32,998 bases of DNA from Cytophagaceae bacterium (GCA_947450365.1 CANFVE010000033.1:1-32998), one strand, 5' to 3'. Positions 24,414 to 32,663 are shown, numbered from the stretch's first letter. Numbers and translations are program-made. The notes: generated by a model from the sequence alone, not told the origin.

Positions 24414-24545
24414 ATGGAAATCCTATACATCATGATTGGCTTGAGTTTATTGATGGCCATCGGCTTTTTGGTCGCCTTTATATGGTCGATTAAATCGGGC
24501 CAACAAGAAGATTTGGAAACTCCTGCCATGCGTATTTTACATTAA
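24414..24545 (+). CDS. ccoS: cbb3 oxidase maturation protein CcoS
   Basis: A 43-residue single-pass membrane protein beginning MEILYIMIGLSLLMAIGF, with a hydrophobic helix at residues 3-25 and then a short polar tail containing DLETPAMRIL. That profile (MxxL helix, then a D-x-E-x-P-A-x-R/x-I-L tail) is CcoS, needed to insert heme b and CuB into the catalytic subunit. The next gene, ccoNO, starts 13 bases after its stop. Confidence 0.9.
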   Translation: MEILYIMIGLSLLMAIGFLVAFIWSIKSGQQEDLETPAMRILH

Positions 24546-24558
24546 ATCCTTTTCATTT

Positions 24559-26682
24559 ATGAGCACAAGCAATACCGCTTTAGAACAGTTTTCGTATGAC
24601 AATAAGACGGTTCGAAATTTCGCTATCGCGACGATCATTTGGGGTATCGTGGGGATGTTGGTCGGGGTAATCATCGCGACCCAACTCTTTGAACCTGCTG
24701 CGAATATCACCCAATATGGTTCATTTGGCCGTATTCGACCACTTCACACCAATGCGGTTATTTTTGCCTTTGTGGGCAATGCAATTTTTGCGGGAGTTTA
24801 TTATTCCCTCCAACGCCTCTTAAAAGCCCGCATGTTCAGTGATTTTCTATCCAATGTCCATTTTTGGGGCTGGCAATTAATCATCGTTTCTGCCGCCATC
24901 ACCCTGCCTTTGGGGATTACCACCTCGCACGAATATGCGGAATTAGAATGGCCGATTGACATTGCGATTTCCTTGATTTGGGTGGTATTTGGTATTAATA
25001 TGTTTGGGACGATTCTGAAACGTCGGGAACGGCATCTGTATGTAGCCATCTGGTTTTACATCGCGACCTTTGTGACGGTTGCCGTATTGCATATTACGAA
25101 TTCGGTTCAATTGCCCATTTCATTCCTTAAATCCTATTATGTCTACGCGGGCGTTCAGGATGCCTTGGTTCAATGGTGGTATGGCCACAATGCCGTGGCA
25201 TTTTTCTTGACGACGCCTTTTTTAGGCTTGATGTATTATTTCCTACCCAAAATGGCGAATCGTCCGGTTTATTCCTATCGCTTGTCCATTTTACACTTTT
25301 GGGCACTCATTTTTATCTACATCTGGGCGGGACCGCATCATTTATTGTATTCAAGTTTGCCTGATTGGGCACAATCCTTAGGGGTGGTGTTTTCGATCAT
25401 GCTAATAGCACCATCCTGGGGTGGAATGATTAATGGTCTTTTGACCTTACGTGGGGCATGGGATCAAGTGCGGGAAAATACAATATTGAAATTCATGGTG
25501 GTGGGAATTACGTGTTATGGCATGGCGACCTTTGAAGGACCCATGTTATCCTTGAAAAACATCAATGCCATTGCGCATTTTACGGATTGGATCGTCGCGC
25601 ACGTACATGTAGGGGCTTTGGGTTGGAATGGATTTTTGACCTTTGCGATCTTGTATTGGATGATTCCTCGGATATTCCAAACGACTTTATTCTCAGAGAA
25701 ATTAGTTAAAACCCACTTTTGGATTGCGACGATTGGCATCGCGTTTTATGCCATTCCAATGTACATTTCGGGCTTTACACAAGGCATGATGTGGAAACAA
25801 TTCACGGCAGAAGGGAATTTGCAATATGGAAATTTCTTGGATACGACCTTGCAAGTGATTCCGATGCATCAAATGCGGGCATTCGGAGGAACCTTATATT
25901 TGATTGGGGCGATTTTGATGGCCTATAATTTATTTAAAACGATGGCTCAAGGCACCTTATTGGCCAATGAGCCCGCCGAAGCTGCCCCATTATCCGTGGT
26001 AGAAGAGCAAGTCGAGGGAGCTCACTGGCACCGCTGGATCGAAAAACGCCCGATCCAATTATTAGTGGCTTCGTTGGTGATGATTTTGGTAGGATCCTTA
26101 GTAGAATTAGTGCCCACGTTCATGGTTAAATCGAATGTTCCGACGATCGCCGCGGTTCAACCTTATACGGCCTTGGAATTAGAAGGACGTGATATTTACA
26201 TCCGTGAGGGATGTGTGGGATGTCACTCGCAATTGGTTCGTCCGTTCCGTTCTGAAACCGAGCGTTATGGTGAATTTTCGAAATCTGGAGAATTTGTATA
26301 CGATCATCCATTTCTGTGGGGATCCAAACGGACCGGACCTGATTTGCATCGAGAGGGAGGTAAATACCCGAATTCTTGGCATTATCAACACATGCGGGAA
26401 CCCTCAGCCATGTCGCCAGGTTCCATCATGCCCGCCTACGGATGGTTATATGAACAAAATCTGAATACCTCACAAACGAAAGGTAAATTGGCCGCCATGA
26501 AACAGTTGGGCGTTCCGTATTCGGATATTAAGGTCCAACATGCAGTACAGGATTTGGAGGCACAAGCCAAAGGCATTCAGGCGCAATTAGCCACTGAAAA
26601 AATAAAAATAGGCGCTGATAAGGAAATTATTGCGTTGATAGCCTATTTACAACGCTTAGGAACAGACATCTCTAAAAAATAA
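24559..26682 (+). CDS. ccoNO: cbb3-type cytochrome c oxidase, fused CcoN-CcoO subunits
   Basis: A 707-residue fusion. Residues 1-470 are CcoN, the twelve-helix heme-copper catalytic subunit. The conserved histidines are visible: His63 (RPLHTNAV), His210 (WYGHNAV), His260/His261 (GPHHLLY), and His348/His350 (AHVHVGALGWNG), the ligands of heme b, heme b3 and CuB. Residues 505-707 are CcoO, a membrane-anchored c-type cytochrome with one heme site CVGCH (Cys552, Cys555, His556), QLVRPFRSETERYGE and GPDLHREGGKYP. The enzyme reduces O2 to water at high oxygen affinity and pumps protons. No stop or frameshift separates the halves, so the fusion is real. ccoQ follows four bases after its stop. Confidence 0.97.
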   Translation: MSTSNTALEQFSYDNKTVRNFAIATIIWGIVGMLVGVIIATQLFEPAANITQYGSFGRIRPLHTNAVIFAFVGNAIFAGVYYSLQRLLKARMFSDFLSNVHFWGWQLIIVSAAITLPLGITTSHEYAELEWPIDIAISLIWVVFGINMFGTILKRRERHLYVAIWFYIATFVTVAVLHITNSVQLPISFLKSYYVYAGVQDALVQWWYGHNAVAFFLTTPFLGLMYYFLPKMANRPVYSYRLSILHFWALIFIYIWAGPHHLLYSSLPDWAQSLGVVFSIMLIAPSWGGMINGLLTLRGAWDQVRENTILKFMVVGITCYGMATFEGPMLSLKNINAIAHFTDWIVAHVHVGALGWNGFLTFAILYWMIPRIFQTTLFSEKLVKTHFWIATIGIAFYAIPMYISGFTQGMMWKQFTAEGNLQYGNFLDTTLQVIPMHQMRAFGGTLYLIGAILMAYNLFKTMAQGTLLANEPAEAAPLSVVEEQVEGAHWHRWIEKRPIQLLVASLVMILVGSLVELVPTFMVKSNVPTIAAVQPYTALELEGRDIYIREGCVGCHSQLVRPFRSETERYGEFSKSGEFVYDHPFLWGSKRTGPDLHREGGKYPNSWHYQHMREPSAMSPGSIMPAYGWLYEQNLNTSQTKGKLAAMKQLGVPYSDIKVQHAVQDLEAQAKGIQAQLATEKIKIGADKEIIALIAYLQRLGTDISKK

Positions 26683-26686
26683 GCCC

Positions 26687-26842
26687 ATGTTTAAACAATT
26701 CATTTCCATCATTCCAGGAGCCGATTTCTATATGATCACCTCCCTGTGCATTTTCATGGTATTCTTTGTGTTAGTAGGTCTTTATTTATATTGGATGGAC
26801 CGAGGGCATTTGACGAAGATGAGCCATTTACCTTTTGAATAA
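26687..26842 (+). CDS. ccoQ: cbb3 oxidase accessory subunit CcoQ
   Basis: A 51-residue single-pass protein: MFKQFISIIPGADFY, a hydrophobic helix at about residues 16-36, then YWMDRGHLTKMSHLPFE. The position between ccoNO and ccoP, the small size and the helix followed by a basic/polar tail identify CcoQ, which stabilises the oxidase. Assignment rests on position and topology more than on residues. Confidence 0.85.
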   Translation: MFKQFISIIPGADFYMITSLCIFMVFFVLVGLYLYWMDRGHLTKMSHLPFE

Positions 26843-26872
26843 AATCGATTCTGACACCTTAGATGTAAACGT

Positions 26873-27607
26873 ATGAGCGAGTATATTTTAGAAATTTGGT
26901 TGGTAAGTTCGATCGTCATGATTGGCGTTGTCATTTTAATTGTGACACTCCAGCTACGAACGATATTACAACAATTAAGCAAAGACCCCAATGCCCCTGT
27001 GGAAAATAGCTCCTGGTGGTCCAGATTCACCGGATTAAAGCCATTGGAAAAAGAAAGAGACATCATGATGAGCCATAGGTATGATGGCATTGAAGAATTG
27101 GATAATCCGACGCCCCCTTGGTTTATGTATTTATTTTACACAACCATTCTGTTTGCAGCAATCTATGGATTTTATTACCATGTCTACCAAGATGGAAATA
27201 TTCAGGCCACGGAGTACAAAACGGATATGGCCACGGCAGAGAAAGCAAAAGAGGCATTCATGAAGAAATTTGCCAATTCCGTGAATGAAAACAATGTCGC
27301 CGCAGCTACGAGTGCCAAGGATTTAACAGAAGGTTCACAAATCTATCTGACAAATTGCGTAGCTTGTCATGGCGACAAGGGACAAGGAGGCGTGGGGCCG
27401 AATTTGACCGATAAATTCTGGATTCATGGGGGTGGAATTAAGGATTTATTCAAAACTATTACGCATGGGGTGCCTGAAAAGGGGATGATTGCATGGAATA
27501 AAACGTTAAATCCTTTGCAAATTCAGAAAGTTGCTTCGTATATTTTAACTTTGCAAGGGACAAACCCACCGATGGCAAAGGAGCCGCAGGGCGTGGAAGT
27601 ACCTTAA
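26873..27607 (+). CDS. ccoP: cbb3 oxidase cytochrome c subunit CcoP, monoheme form
   Basis: A 244-residue subunit that passes electrons to CcoN. Two N-terminal hydrophobic helices lie at residues 5-28 and 84-105; the second is preceded by YDGIEELDNPTPPW, the CcoP signature. A single c-type heme site, NCVACHGDKGQGG (Cys162, Cys165, His166), is followed by GVGPNLTD, WIHGGG and a likely axial methionine in KGMIAWN. Proteobacterial CcoP normally has two heme sites; only one CxxCH is present here and the protein is correspondingly short. Confidence 0.94.
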   Translation: MSEYILEIWLVSSIVMIGVVILIVTLQLRTILQQLSKDPNAPVENSSWWSRFTGLKPLEKERDIMMSHRYDGIEELDNPTPPWFMYLFYTTILFAAIYGFYYHVYQDGNIQATEYKTDMATAEKAKEAFMKKFANSVNENNVAAATSAKDLTEGSQIYLTNCVACHGDKGQGGVGPNLTDKFWIHGGGIKDLFKTITHGVPEKGMIAWNKTLNPLQIQKVASYILTLQGTNPPMAKEPQGVEVP

Positions 27608-27640
27608 ACAAGAACCTTAAACCCTTAAAACGTATATACC

Positions 27641-27853
27641 ATGAAAAAGAACATTGGAAAAATGGACCGCATCTTTCGATTTGCTGTCGCAATTAGTTTG
27701 TCAATTTTAGCCTATGCAGGTGTTTTTCCTGCGAACCTTGCTTTACCTGTCTATATTGTTTCCTTGGTCATTGGTTTCACGGGAATCACCCGAATTTGTT
27801 TGTTATATAAACCTTTTGGCATTACAACTTGCCGAGAAAAGGCTCCCTTTTAA
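27641..27853 (+). CDS. DUF2892 membrane protein in the cbb3 cluster
   Basis: A 70-residue protein: MKKNIGKMDRIFRFAVA, two hydrophobic helices separated by GVFPANLALP, then GFTGITRICLLYKPFGITTC. This N-x-G-x-x-D-R-x-x-R start and C-terminal P-x-G-I-x-T-C is the DUF2892 pattern, also found as the membrane part of YgaP-like rhodaneses. The function is unknown; the conserved cysteines and position suggest a link to oxidase assembly or sulfur handling, which is inference. A strong terminator follows its stop. Confidence 0.82.
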   Translation: MKKNIGKMDRIFRFAVAISLSILAYAGVFPANLALPVYIVSLVIGFTGITRICLLYKPFGITTCREKAPF

Positions 27854-27859
27854 TTCAAA

Positions 27860-27886
27860 AAGGTCCGTTCGCGGACCTTCTTTTTT
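27860..27886 (+). terminator. intrinsic terminator/attenuator between DUF2892 gene and ccoG
   Basis: Perfect 8-bp stem AAGGTCCG/CGGACCTT around a TTCG loop, then C and six Ts (27881-27886). The ccoG ATG begins on the very next base, so ccoG expression needs read-through, processing, or a promoter hidden in the DUF2892 gene. Confidence 0.85.
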
Positions 27887-29284
27887 ATGTCTCAAATCAA
27901 TTTAGAAAACGATGATTTTCGGAATCATCTATATAATCAATCGAAGGATGGAAAACGTCTTTGGATTTACCCAGGCCGCATTATAGGCCAATTTTACCGC
28001 TTGCGTTCCTATTTTTCGTATTTCTTATTGATTGCCTTATTTGGTCTTCCATGGGTCGAAGTGAAGGGCCAGCCCATTTTCCTGTTTAATGTGCTGGAAC
28101 GTAAATTCATCTTTTGGGGCGTTCCTTTTTTTCCCCAAGATTTCCATTTAGTGGCTTTGGGATTGGTGGCATTTTTGATTTTCATTAGTTTATTTACCGT
28201 GTTGTTTGGGCGGATATGGTGTGGATGGGCCTGTCCACAAACGATTTTCATGGAGATGCTGTTTCGAAAAATCGAATATTGGATTGAGGGGGATGATAAG
28301 GCCCAAAGACGTTTGGATGAAAGTCCATGGACCCAAGAAAAAATCCTCAAAAAAGGGACCAAGCATTTGTTATTTTTGGTTTTAGCCTTTGCGATTTCCA
28401 ATACTTTTTTGATGTATTTGCTTGGGAAGTCGGCTTGGTTGAAACTCATCCAAGAGCCCGTTGGGCTTCATATCGCCGGATTTTCCGCGATTTGGATCTT
28501 TACCGCTGTCTTTTATTTCGTATTTGCCCGCTTTCGGGAAATGGTTTGCATGGTCGTTTGTCCTTATGGCCGATTGCAGGGCGTGCTATTGGATAACAAC
28601 TCCATTTTAGTTCAATATGACCATAAACGAGGTGAGCCTAGAGGAAAAATCCATGCCACCGAAACACAAGGTGATTGCATTGATTGCCATTGGTGTGTGC
28701 GCGTTTGCCCCACGGGAATCGACATACGGAATGGATCAAACCAATTGGAATGCATTGGGTGCACCGCCTGCATCGATGCCTGTGATGCGGTGATGGACAA
28801 AATCCATAAACCTAAAAACCTGATTCGCTATGATAGTTTGAATGGGGTAAATTCCGGAACAAAATTGAAATTCAATCTCCGAATTGGCGCCTATAGTGCC
28901 ATATTGGTCTTGATTGTGGGCTTTTTGGCCTATTTATTAATTACGCGAAAACCCTTTGAAACTACGCTCTTGCGAACCCCGGGAATCACTTATCAATTTG
29001 ATGAAAAAACAAAAATCGTGCGTAATTTATACCAAATCGAAATTTTAAATAAGTCGATGGAAGCGGAACAATTTGAGATAAGCGTCGAAAAACCGTTGAT
29101 CCTAATATGGGTAGGAAATCCGATACAAGGCATCGAACAGGGAAAAATGGCCAAGGGCGAATTTTTTATTCAGGCTCCCTTAGGAATTAGAAAAAATGGA
29201 GAGAAATTACCCGTACATGTACGCGAACGGCAAGGAAAGGAAGAGATTATAAAAACCAGTTTTATACAACCTGATGCAGAATAA
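27887..29284 (+). CDS. ccoG: cbb3 assembly protein CcoG (FixG/RdxA), copper reductase
   Basis: A 465-residue membrane protein with about five helices and two [4Fe-4S] sites: Cys264, 267, 270 and 274 (CIDCHWCVRVCP) and Cys289, 292, 295 and 299 (CIGCTACIDACD). A membrane-proximal WCGWACPQT motif is also present. CcoG is reported to reduce Cu(II) to Cu(I) for oxidase biogenesis. The C-terminal 100 residues form the beta-sandwich domain typical of the family. Its ATG directly follows a terminator U-tract; its 3' end overlaps ccoH by 11 bases. Confidence 0.95.
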   Translation: MSQINLENDDFRNHLYNQSKDGKRLWIYPGRIIGQFYRLRSYFSYFLLIALFGLPWVEVKGQPIFLFNVLERKFIFWGVPFFPQDFHLVALGLVAFLIFISLFTVLFGRIWCGWACPQTIFMEMLFRKIEYWIEGDDKAQRRLDESPWTQEKILKKGTKHLLFLVLAFAISNTFLMYLLGKSAWLKLIQEPVGLHIAGFSAIWIFTAVFYFVFARFREMVCMVVCPYGRLQGVLLDNNSILVQYDHKRGEPRGKIHATETQGDCIDCHWCVRVCPTGIDIRNGSNQLECIGCTACIDACDAVMDKIHKPKNLIRYDSLNGVNSGTKLKFNLRIGAYSAILVLIVGFLAYLLITRKPFETTLLRTPGITYQFDEKTKIVRNLYQIEILNKSMEAEQFEISVEKPLILIWVGNPIQGIEQGKMAKGEFFIQAPLGIRKNGEKLPVHVRERQGKEEIIKTSFIQPDAE

Positions 29285-29729
29285 AACAAAAAAAGGCTTC
29301 ACCTGGGGCCATGGCATTATCGTAACATTTGTGCTTTTTGGCGCATTTATGGCCTATTTTTATATCCATATGACCGGGGAGAAGATTGAGCTTGTGGGCA
29401 AGGCATATTATGAAGATGGGCAAAAATTCCAAGAGAAAATCGATGAGCGCAAACAAACGGCTGCCTTAGGAAAGCAGGCGATTTTCGAGGTGAGTTCGGA
29501 TTATCAGGCGATCAAGGTGGATTATCCGGTAGGTACGGAGAAATTATCCTTGGTATTTTATCGGCCGTCGGACTCGAATTTAGACCAACAAATCAATGTC
29601 ATTTCGCCGAAAGTCAATCCATGGATTGTCCAAACCCCATTTTTAGTGAAAGGACCCTGGTTGGTTTCTCTGCGCTGGAAACAGGGGGGTAAAAATTATC
29701 GAAATGAGCAACGAATAACCGTTCCCTGA
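29274..29729 (+). CDS. ccoH: cbb3 maturation protein CcoH (FixH)
   Basis: A 151-residue protein with one N-terminal helix (GHGIIVTFVLFGAFMAYFYI), then a periplasmic beta-rich domain with YYEDGQKFQEKID, the signature of FixH (Y-x2-G-x3-Q...), and LRWKQGGKNYRNEQ near the end. CcoH associates with CcoN during assembly. It overlaps ccoG by 11 bases and the SafE-like gene by one, so the three are translated as a unit. Confidence 0.9.
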   Translation: MQNKTKKGFTWGHGIIVTFVLFGAFMAYFYIHMTGEKIELVGKAYYEDGQKFQEKIDERKQTAALGKQAIFEVSSDYQAIKVDYPVGTEKLSLVFYRPSDSNLDQQINVISPKVNPWIVQTPFLVKGPWLVSLRWKQGGKNYRNEQRITVP

Positions 29730-30400
29730 TGCAAACCTGGTATTATGGATTTTTGATTGGATTGGCGGGAAGTTGGCATTGTCTGGCCATGTGCGGGCCT
29801 TTATTGGCTCAAATCCAACAAAAAGGCCATGCATCATTCCGAATGATTTGGTATCCCATCGGCCGTATTTTCATGTACATGGTGCTGGGTTTTGCGGTGG
29901 CGGGTGTTGGGTCGATTTGGTTATTTCCGGCCTGGTGGCATGTCTATTATTTGTTGGCCGGTCTCTTGATTTTATTAGTCCTCACCCAAAAAATCGGGGA
30001 TAAACCCTTGTCATTTTTACATCGACATATGAGTCCTTATTTTCAAAAAGTGGCTAAGCATTTGGGGACTTTTGGTTATTTCTTTTTAGGGATGAGCAAT
30101 GGTTTATTGCCCTGTGGGCTTGTCATCGCCGGATTAGGGGTGGCAATGATTCAACCGAATCCGTATGCAGGGGCTTTGGCGATGGGGGCTTTTGGTCTCG
30201 CCACACTGCCCGCGCTTCAGGTATATTTATGGGGAAATCAAAAATTAGGCTTTGGAAAATTAACATACATCGGCTGGGTGGTCGCGGGTTTGTTGCTATT
30301 TCGGGGAGCTTGGGGCATAGGCATGAGCCAGTCGGCTTATCTGCGAAACGCCAAAATAAGCCCCATCATATGCCATCCCTTTTCGGAATTTAGGCCTTAA
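29729..30400 (+). CDS. SafE/UreH-like membrane protein, last gene of the cbb3 cluster
   Basis: A 223-residue polytopic protein with about six helices. GSWHCLAMCGPLL near the N-terminus and GLLPCGLVIAGL in the middle are the paired motifs of the sulfite exporter TauE/SafE-like (UreH-type) family that accompanies ccoGH in many Bacteroidota. The conserved His and Cys residues suggest copper or other metal handling for the oxidase; the sulfite exporter name should not be read as its function. The start overlaps the ccoH stop by one base. Its stop overlaps the convergent regulator stop by four bases. Confidence 0.85.
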   Translation: MQTWYYGFLIGLAGSWHCLAMCGPLLAQIQQKGHASFRMIWYPIGRIFMYMVLGFAVAGVGSIWLFPAWWHVYYLLAGLLILLVLTQKIGDKPLSFLHRHMSPYFQKVAKHLGTFGYFFLGMSNGLLPCGLVIAGLGVAMIQPNPYAGALAMGAFGLATLPALQVYLWGNQKLGFGKLTYIGWVVAGLLLFRGAWGIGMSQSAYLRNAKISPIICHPFSEFRP

Positions 30401-31449
30401 TACTTGAGATTCGCTAATTTAGAAGGCTGAATGATCTTAATTTCGGAGCCTTTTACCTCGACTAAACCTTCTTTTTTAAATTCGCTCAAGGTACGAATCA
30501 CGGATTCAGTGGCGGTTCCTACTCGAGAGGCTAAATCTTCCCTCGATAATTTAAGAGTTACTGAGGCATCCGAACCATTTCCGTAGGTGTGGGCGAGTTC
30601 GACCAAAGCTCCGGCCACGCGGATGCGGAGCGATTGATAGGCCATGGAGAATAAAATGGATTCATTTTTCAACAAATATCCTGTCAATGCCTTCCGAAAG
30701 AAAATTTCCAGGTGAATGTTTTCCTTGATCGCCTGGGTAAATTCTTTGGATGAAATACTCAGTACAACGGAATCTTCGAGAGCCTCCGCGGATTCGCGAT
30801 AGGCTTGGTTTTCGAGGATATCGACGAAGCCAAAAAATTCACCCTTTTGGACAAAAGAAGTAATGAAATATTTACCATCCCGATTCGTATGATAGGTTTT
30901 CAACTTCCCTTTAGCTAAAAAATACAACCGACCAGGCGTATCACCTTCGGAATAAATCACTTGTTTTTTGACCAAATTAAGCGTTCTTTTTTCCAGCTGG
31001 ATATGCTCAAAATCAAGAAAATCCAAAGCCTTTTGGGCCAATACCACATCCGACTCATGTTCCGACACGGGAATATTCGTTTTTTGTTTTTTCAAACGAG
31101 ATTCGATGGCACGAAGGAGTTCTACTTCTTGGAACGGTTTGGTTAAGTAATCATCAGCACCCATTTCCATGCCTTTGCGCATATCGGCTCGATCCGTTTT
31201 CGCGGTGAGAAAAATGAAGGGGACTTGGCTTAATTCTGGATGATTGGAAAAGACTTGCAATACCCCAAAACCATCCAAATGAGGCATCATGATGTCACAA
31301 ATGACGAGATCGGGGAGTTCCGCCTTTGCTTGTCGGACGCCCTCGATGCCATCAGCGGCGGTGTCTACGGAATATCCGGATAATACTAACAATTCAGCTG
31401 TATTTTCGCGAATGTCTTGGCTGTCTTCGATGATAAGTATTTTGGTCAT
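30397..31449 (-). CDS. response regulator with complete CRP/FNR output (receiver-cNMP-HTH)
   Basis: A 350-residue regulator in three parts. Residues 1-120 are a receiver with acidic pair Glu8/Asp9, phospho-acceptor Asp52 (ICDIMMPHLDG), Thr82 and Lys104. About residues 145-280 form a CRP-type beta-roll (EGDTPGRLYFLAKGKLKTYH, KGEFFGFVD). About residues 290-340 form the Crp helix-turn-helix (LSREDLASRVGTATESVIRTLSEFKKEGLVE). There is no FNR cysteine cluster. It probably binds a TGA-N6-TCA type site when phosphorylated by the kinase encoded upstream, whose stop it overlaps by four bases. It converges with the cbb3 operon, which makes oxidase control a natural guess. Confidence 0.93.
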   Translation of the reverse strand: MTKILIIEDSQDIRENTAELLVLSGYSVDTAADGIEGVRQAKAELPDLVICDIMMPHLDGFGVLQVFSNHPELSQVPFIFLTAKTDRADMRKGMEMGADDYLTKPFQEVELLRAIESRLKKQKTNIPVSEHESDVVLAQKALDFLDFEHIQLEKRTLNLVKKQVIYSEGDTPGRLYFLAKGKLKTYHTNRDGKYFITSFVQKGEFFGFVDILENQAYRESAEALEDSVVLSISSKEFTQAIKENIHLEIFFRKALTGYLLKNESILFSMAYQSLRIRVAGALVELAHTYGNGSDASVTLKLSREDLASRVGTATESVIRTLSEFKKEGLVEVKGSEIKIIQPSKLANLKY

Positions 31450-32663
31450 ATGGCTGCAGGAATGGTCATGGAGAGGGTGGTGCCTTGGCCTAATTGGCTA
31501 TAAATGTCAACTTTACCTTGGATCAAGCGAACGTAACGATCAATTAAATGCAATCCCAAGCCGGTTCCTTGAATAACACCGGCATTGCCTCCGCGAAAAA
31601 AGCGTTCGAACAAATGTTTTTGGTCGTCTTCGCTAATGCCAATGCCCGAATCGACAATGTCGATGAGAAGTTCATGTTTCTTATGATGAACATAGAGATG
31701 TACATCCCGTTGGGAGAATTTCAAGGCATTCGATAAGCCATTAATCAAGACTTTGCGTAAAATCGACGCGTCTGTGATAAAAGTTTCCGTTTTATCGAGG
31801 TGAAGTACGATTTTTTGGGTGTCTTTTTGGTGGCCGCTTAATTCGGCGATGAGATCTTGGAAGAAAGGAGCGAGGACGATTTCGGAGATGTGTGTTTCGA
31901 CACGACCTTCGGCTAATTTGCCTACGGACAAAAATTCTTCCAGGATTTCGGTCATGTTATTGACGGAATTTTTGATGCGGTTGATATGTTGCAAGCGTTT
32001 CGCTTGTTCTTCTTCCTTAGGGTATTTTTCGGTCAGCGAGGCTGAACTGAGAATGGACGTCAAAGGCGTTCTGAATTCATGGGATGCCATGGAGACGAAG
32101 CGCGTTTTTAGGTCACCGAGTTCTTTTTCTTTTTGGAGGGCTCCTTCGAGGACTTTGGTATTTTCTTCGAGTTTTGCGAGGGTGTTTTGCAGGGCTTGGG
32201 TGCGGATGAGTACTTCTTCTTCTAGGGACTCGTTCAACTGGTTAATTTCCTGATTTTTTAGAATTAACTCCATTTCCACCTTTCTTTTCAGGGTCACATC
32301 GCTGACAAAGGCGATGTAATACAACTGTTCGTTTTCACGGAAATGCGAGAGGCTAATTTCGATGGGGAAGAGGGACTCGTCTTTGCGTTTTGCTTTGAGG
32401 TCGAGGCCTACGCCCATGGGGCGGGAAATAGGGGAGTGTTGGACTTTTTCCAAATGCCCTTCATGCCTCGTTTTCAGGTGATTAGGGATTAAAACGGAAA
32501 TATTTTGGCCGATTAATTCACCGCCTTCGTATCCGAATAATTGGTCTAAAAATTCATTGGAAATAAGTATTTCAAAGCGTGCGTTTGTGACCAAAATCCC
32601 GATGGCCGCTTCGTGAAAAATGGCTTCAAATTGAAAGGAAGTGGGCAATTGGTTCGTTGGCAT
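31446..32663 (-). CDS. soluble PAS-domain sensor histidine kinase, FixL-like
   Basis: A 405-residue kinase with no transmembrane segment, so the signal is cytoplasmic. The PAS domain (about residues 10-125) resembles the FixL heme domain: LFGY-x5-IGQNISVLIP, then TRHEGH with His67 where FixL has its heme-binding histidine, and KRKDESLFPIEISL. A coiled coil (125-185) leads to HisKA with phospho-acceptor His195 (SMASHEFRTPLTS) and an HATPase domain with LINGLSNALKFS, DSGIGIS and GTGLGLHL. ATG 32663 is chosen over a TTG at 32690. It is the first gene of the operon with the CRP-type response regulator. Heme binding is unproven. Confidence 0.93.
   Translation of the reverse strand: MPTNQLPTSFQFEAIFHEAAIGILVTNARFEILISNEFLDQLFGYEGGELIGQNISVLIPNHLKTRHEGHLEKVQHSPISRPMGVGLDLKAKRKDESLFPIEISLSHFRENEQLYYIAFVSDVTLKRKVEMELILKNQEINQLNESLEEEVLIRTQALQNTLAKLEENTKVLEGALQKEKELGDLKTRFVSMASHEFRTPLTSILSSASLTEKYPKEEEQAKRLQHINRIKNSVNNMTEILEEFLSVGKLAEGRVETHISEIVLAPFFQDLIAELSGHQKDTQKIVLHLDKTETFITDASILRKVLINGLSNALKFSQRDVHLYVHHKKHELLIDIVDSGIGISEDDQKHLFERFFRGGNAGVIQGTGLGLHLIDRYVRLIQGKVDIYSQLGQGTTLSMTIPAAI

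Noticed and set aside
28009-28449. Open minus-strand frame of 146 codons inside ccoG
   Set aside because: Antisense to well-conserved ccoG membrane segments; no family resemblance.
31819-32253. Open plus-strand frame of 144 codons opposite the histidine kinase
   Set aside because: Composition is that of a shadow of the kinase coding strand (runs of Ser, Arg, Cys); no recognisable motif.
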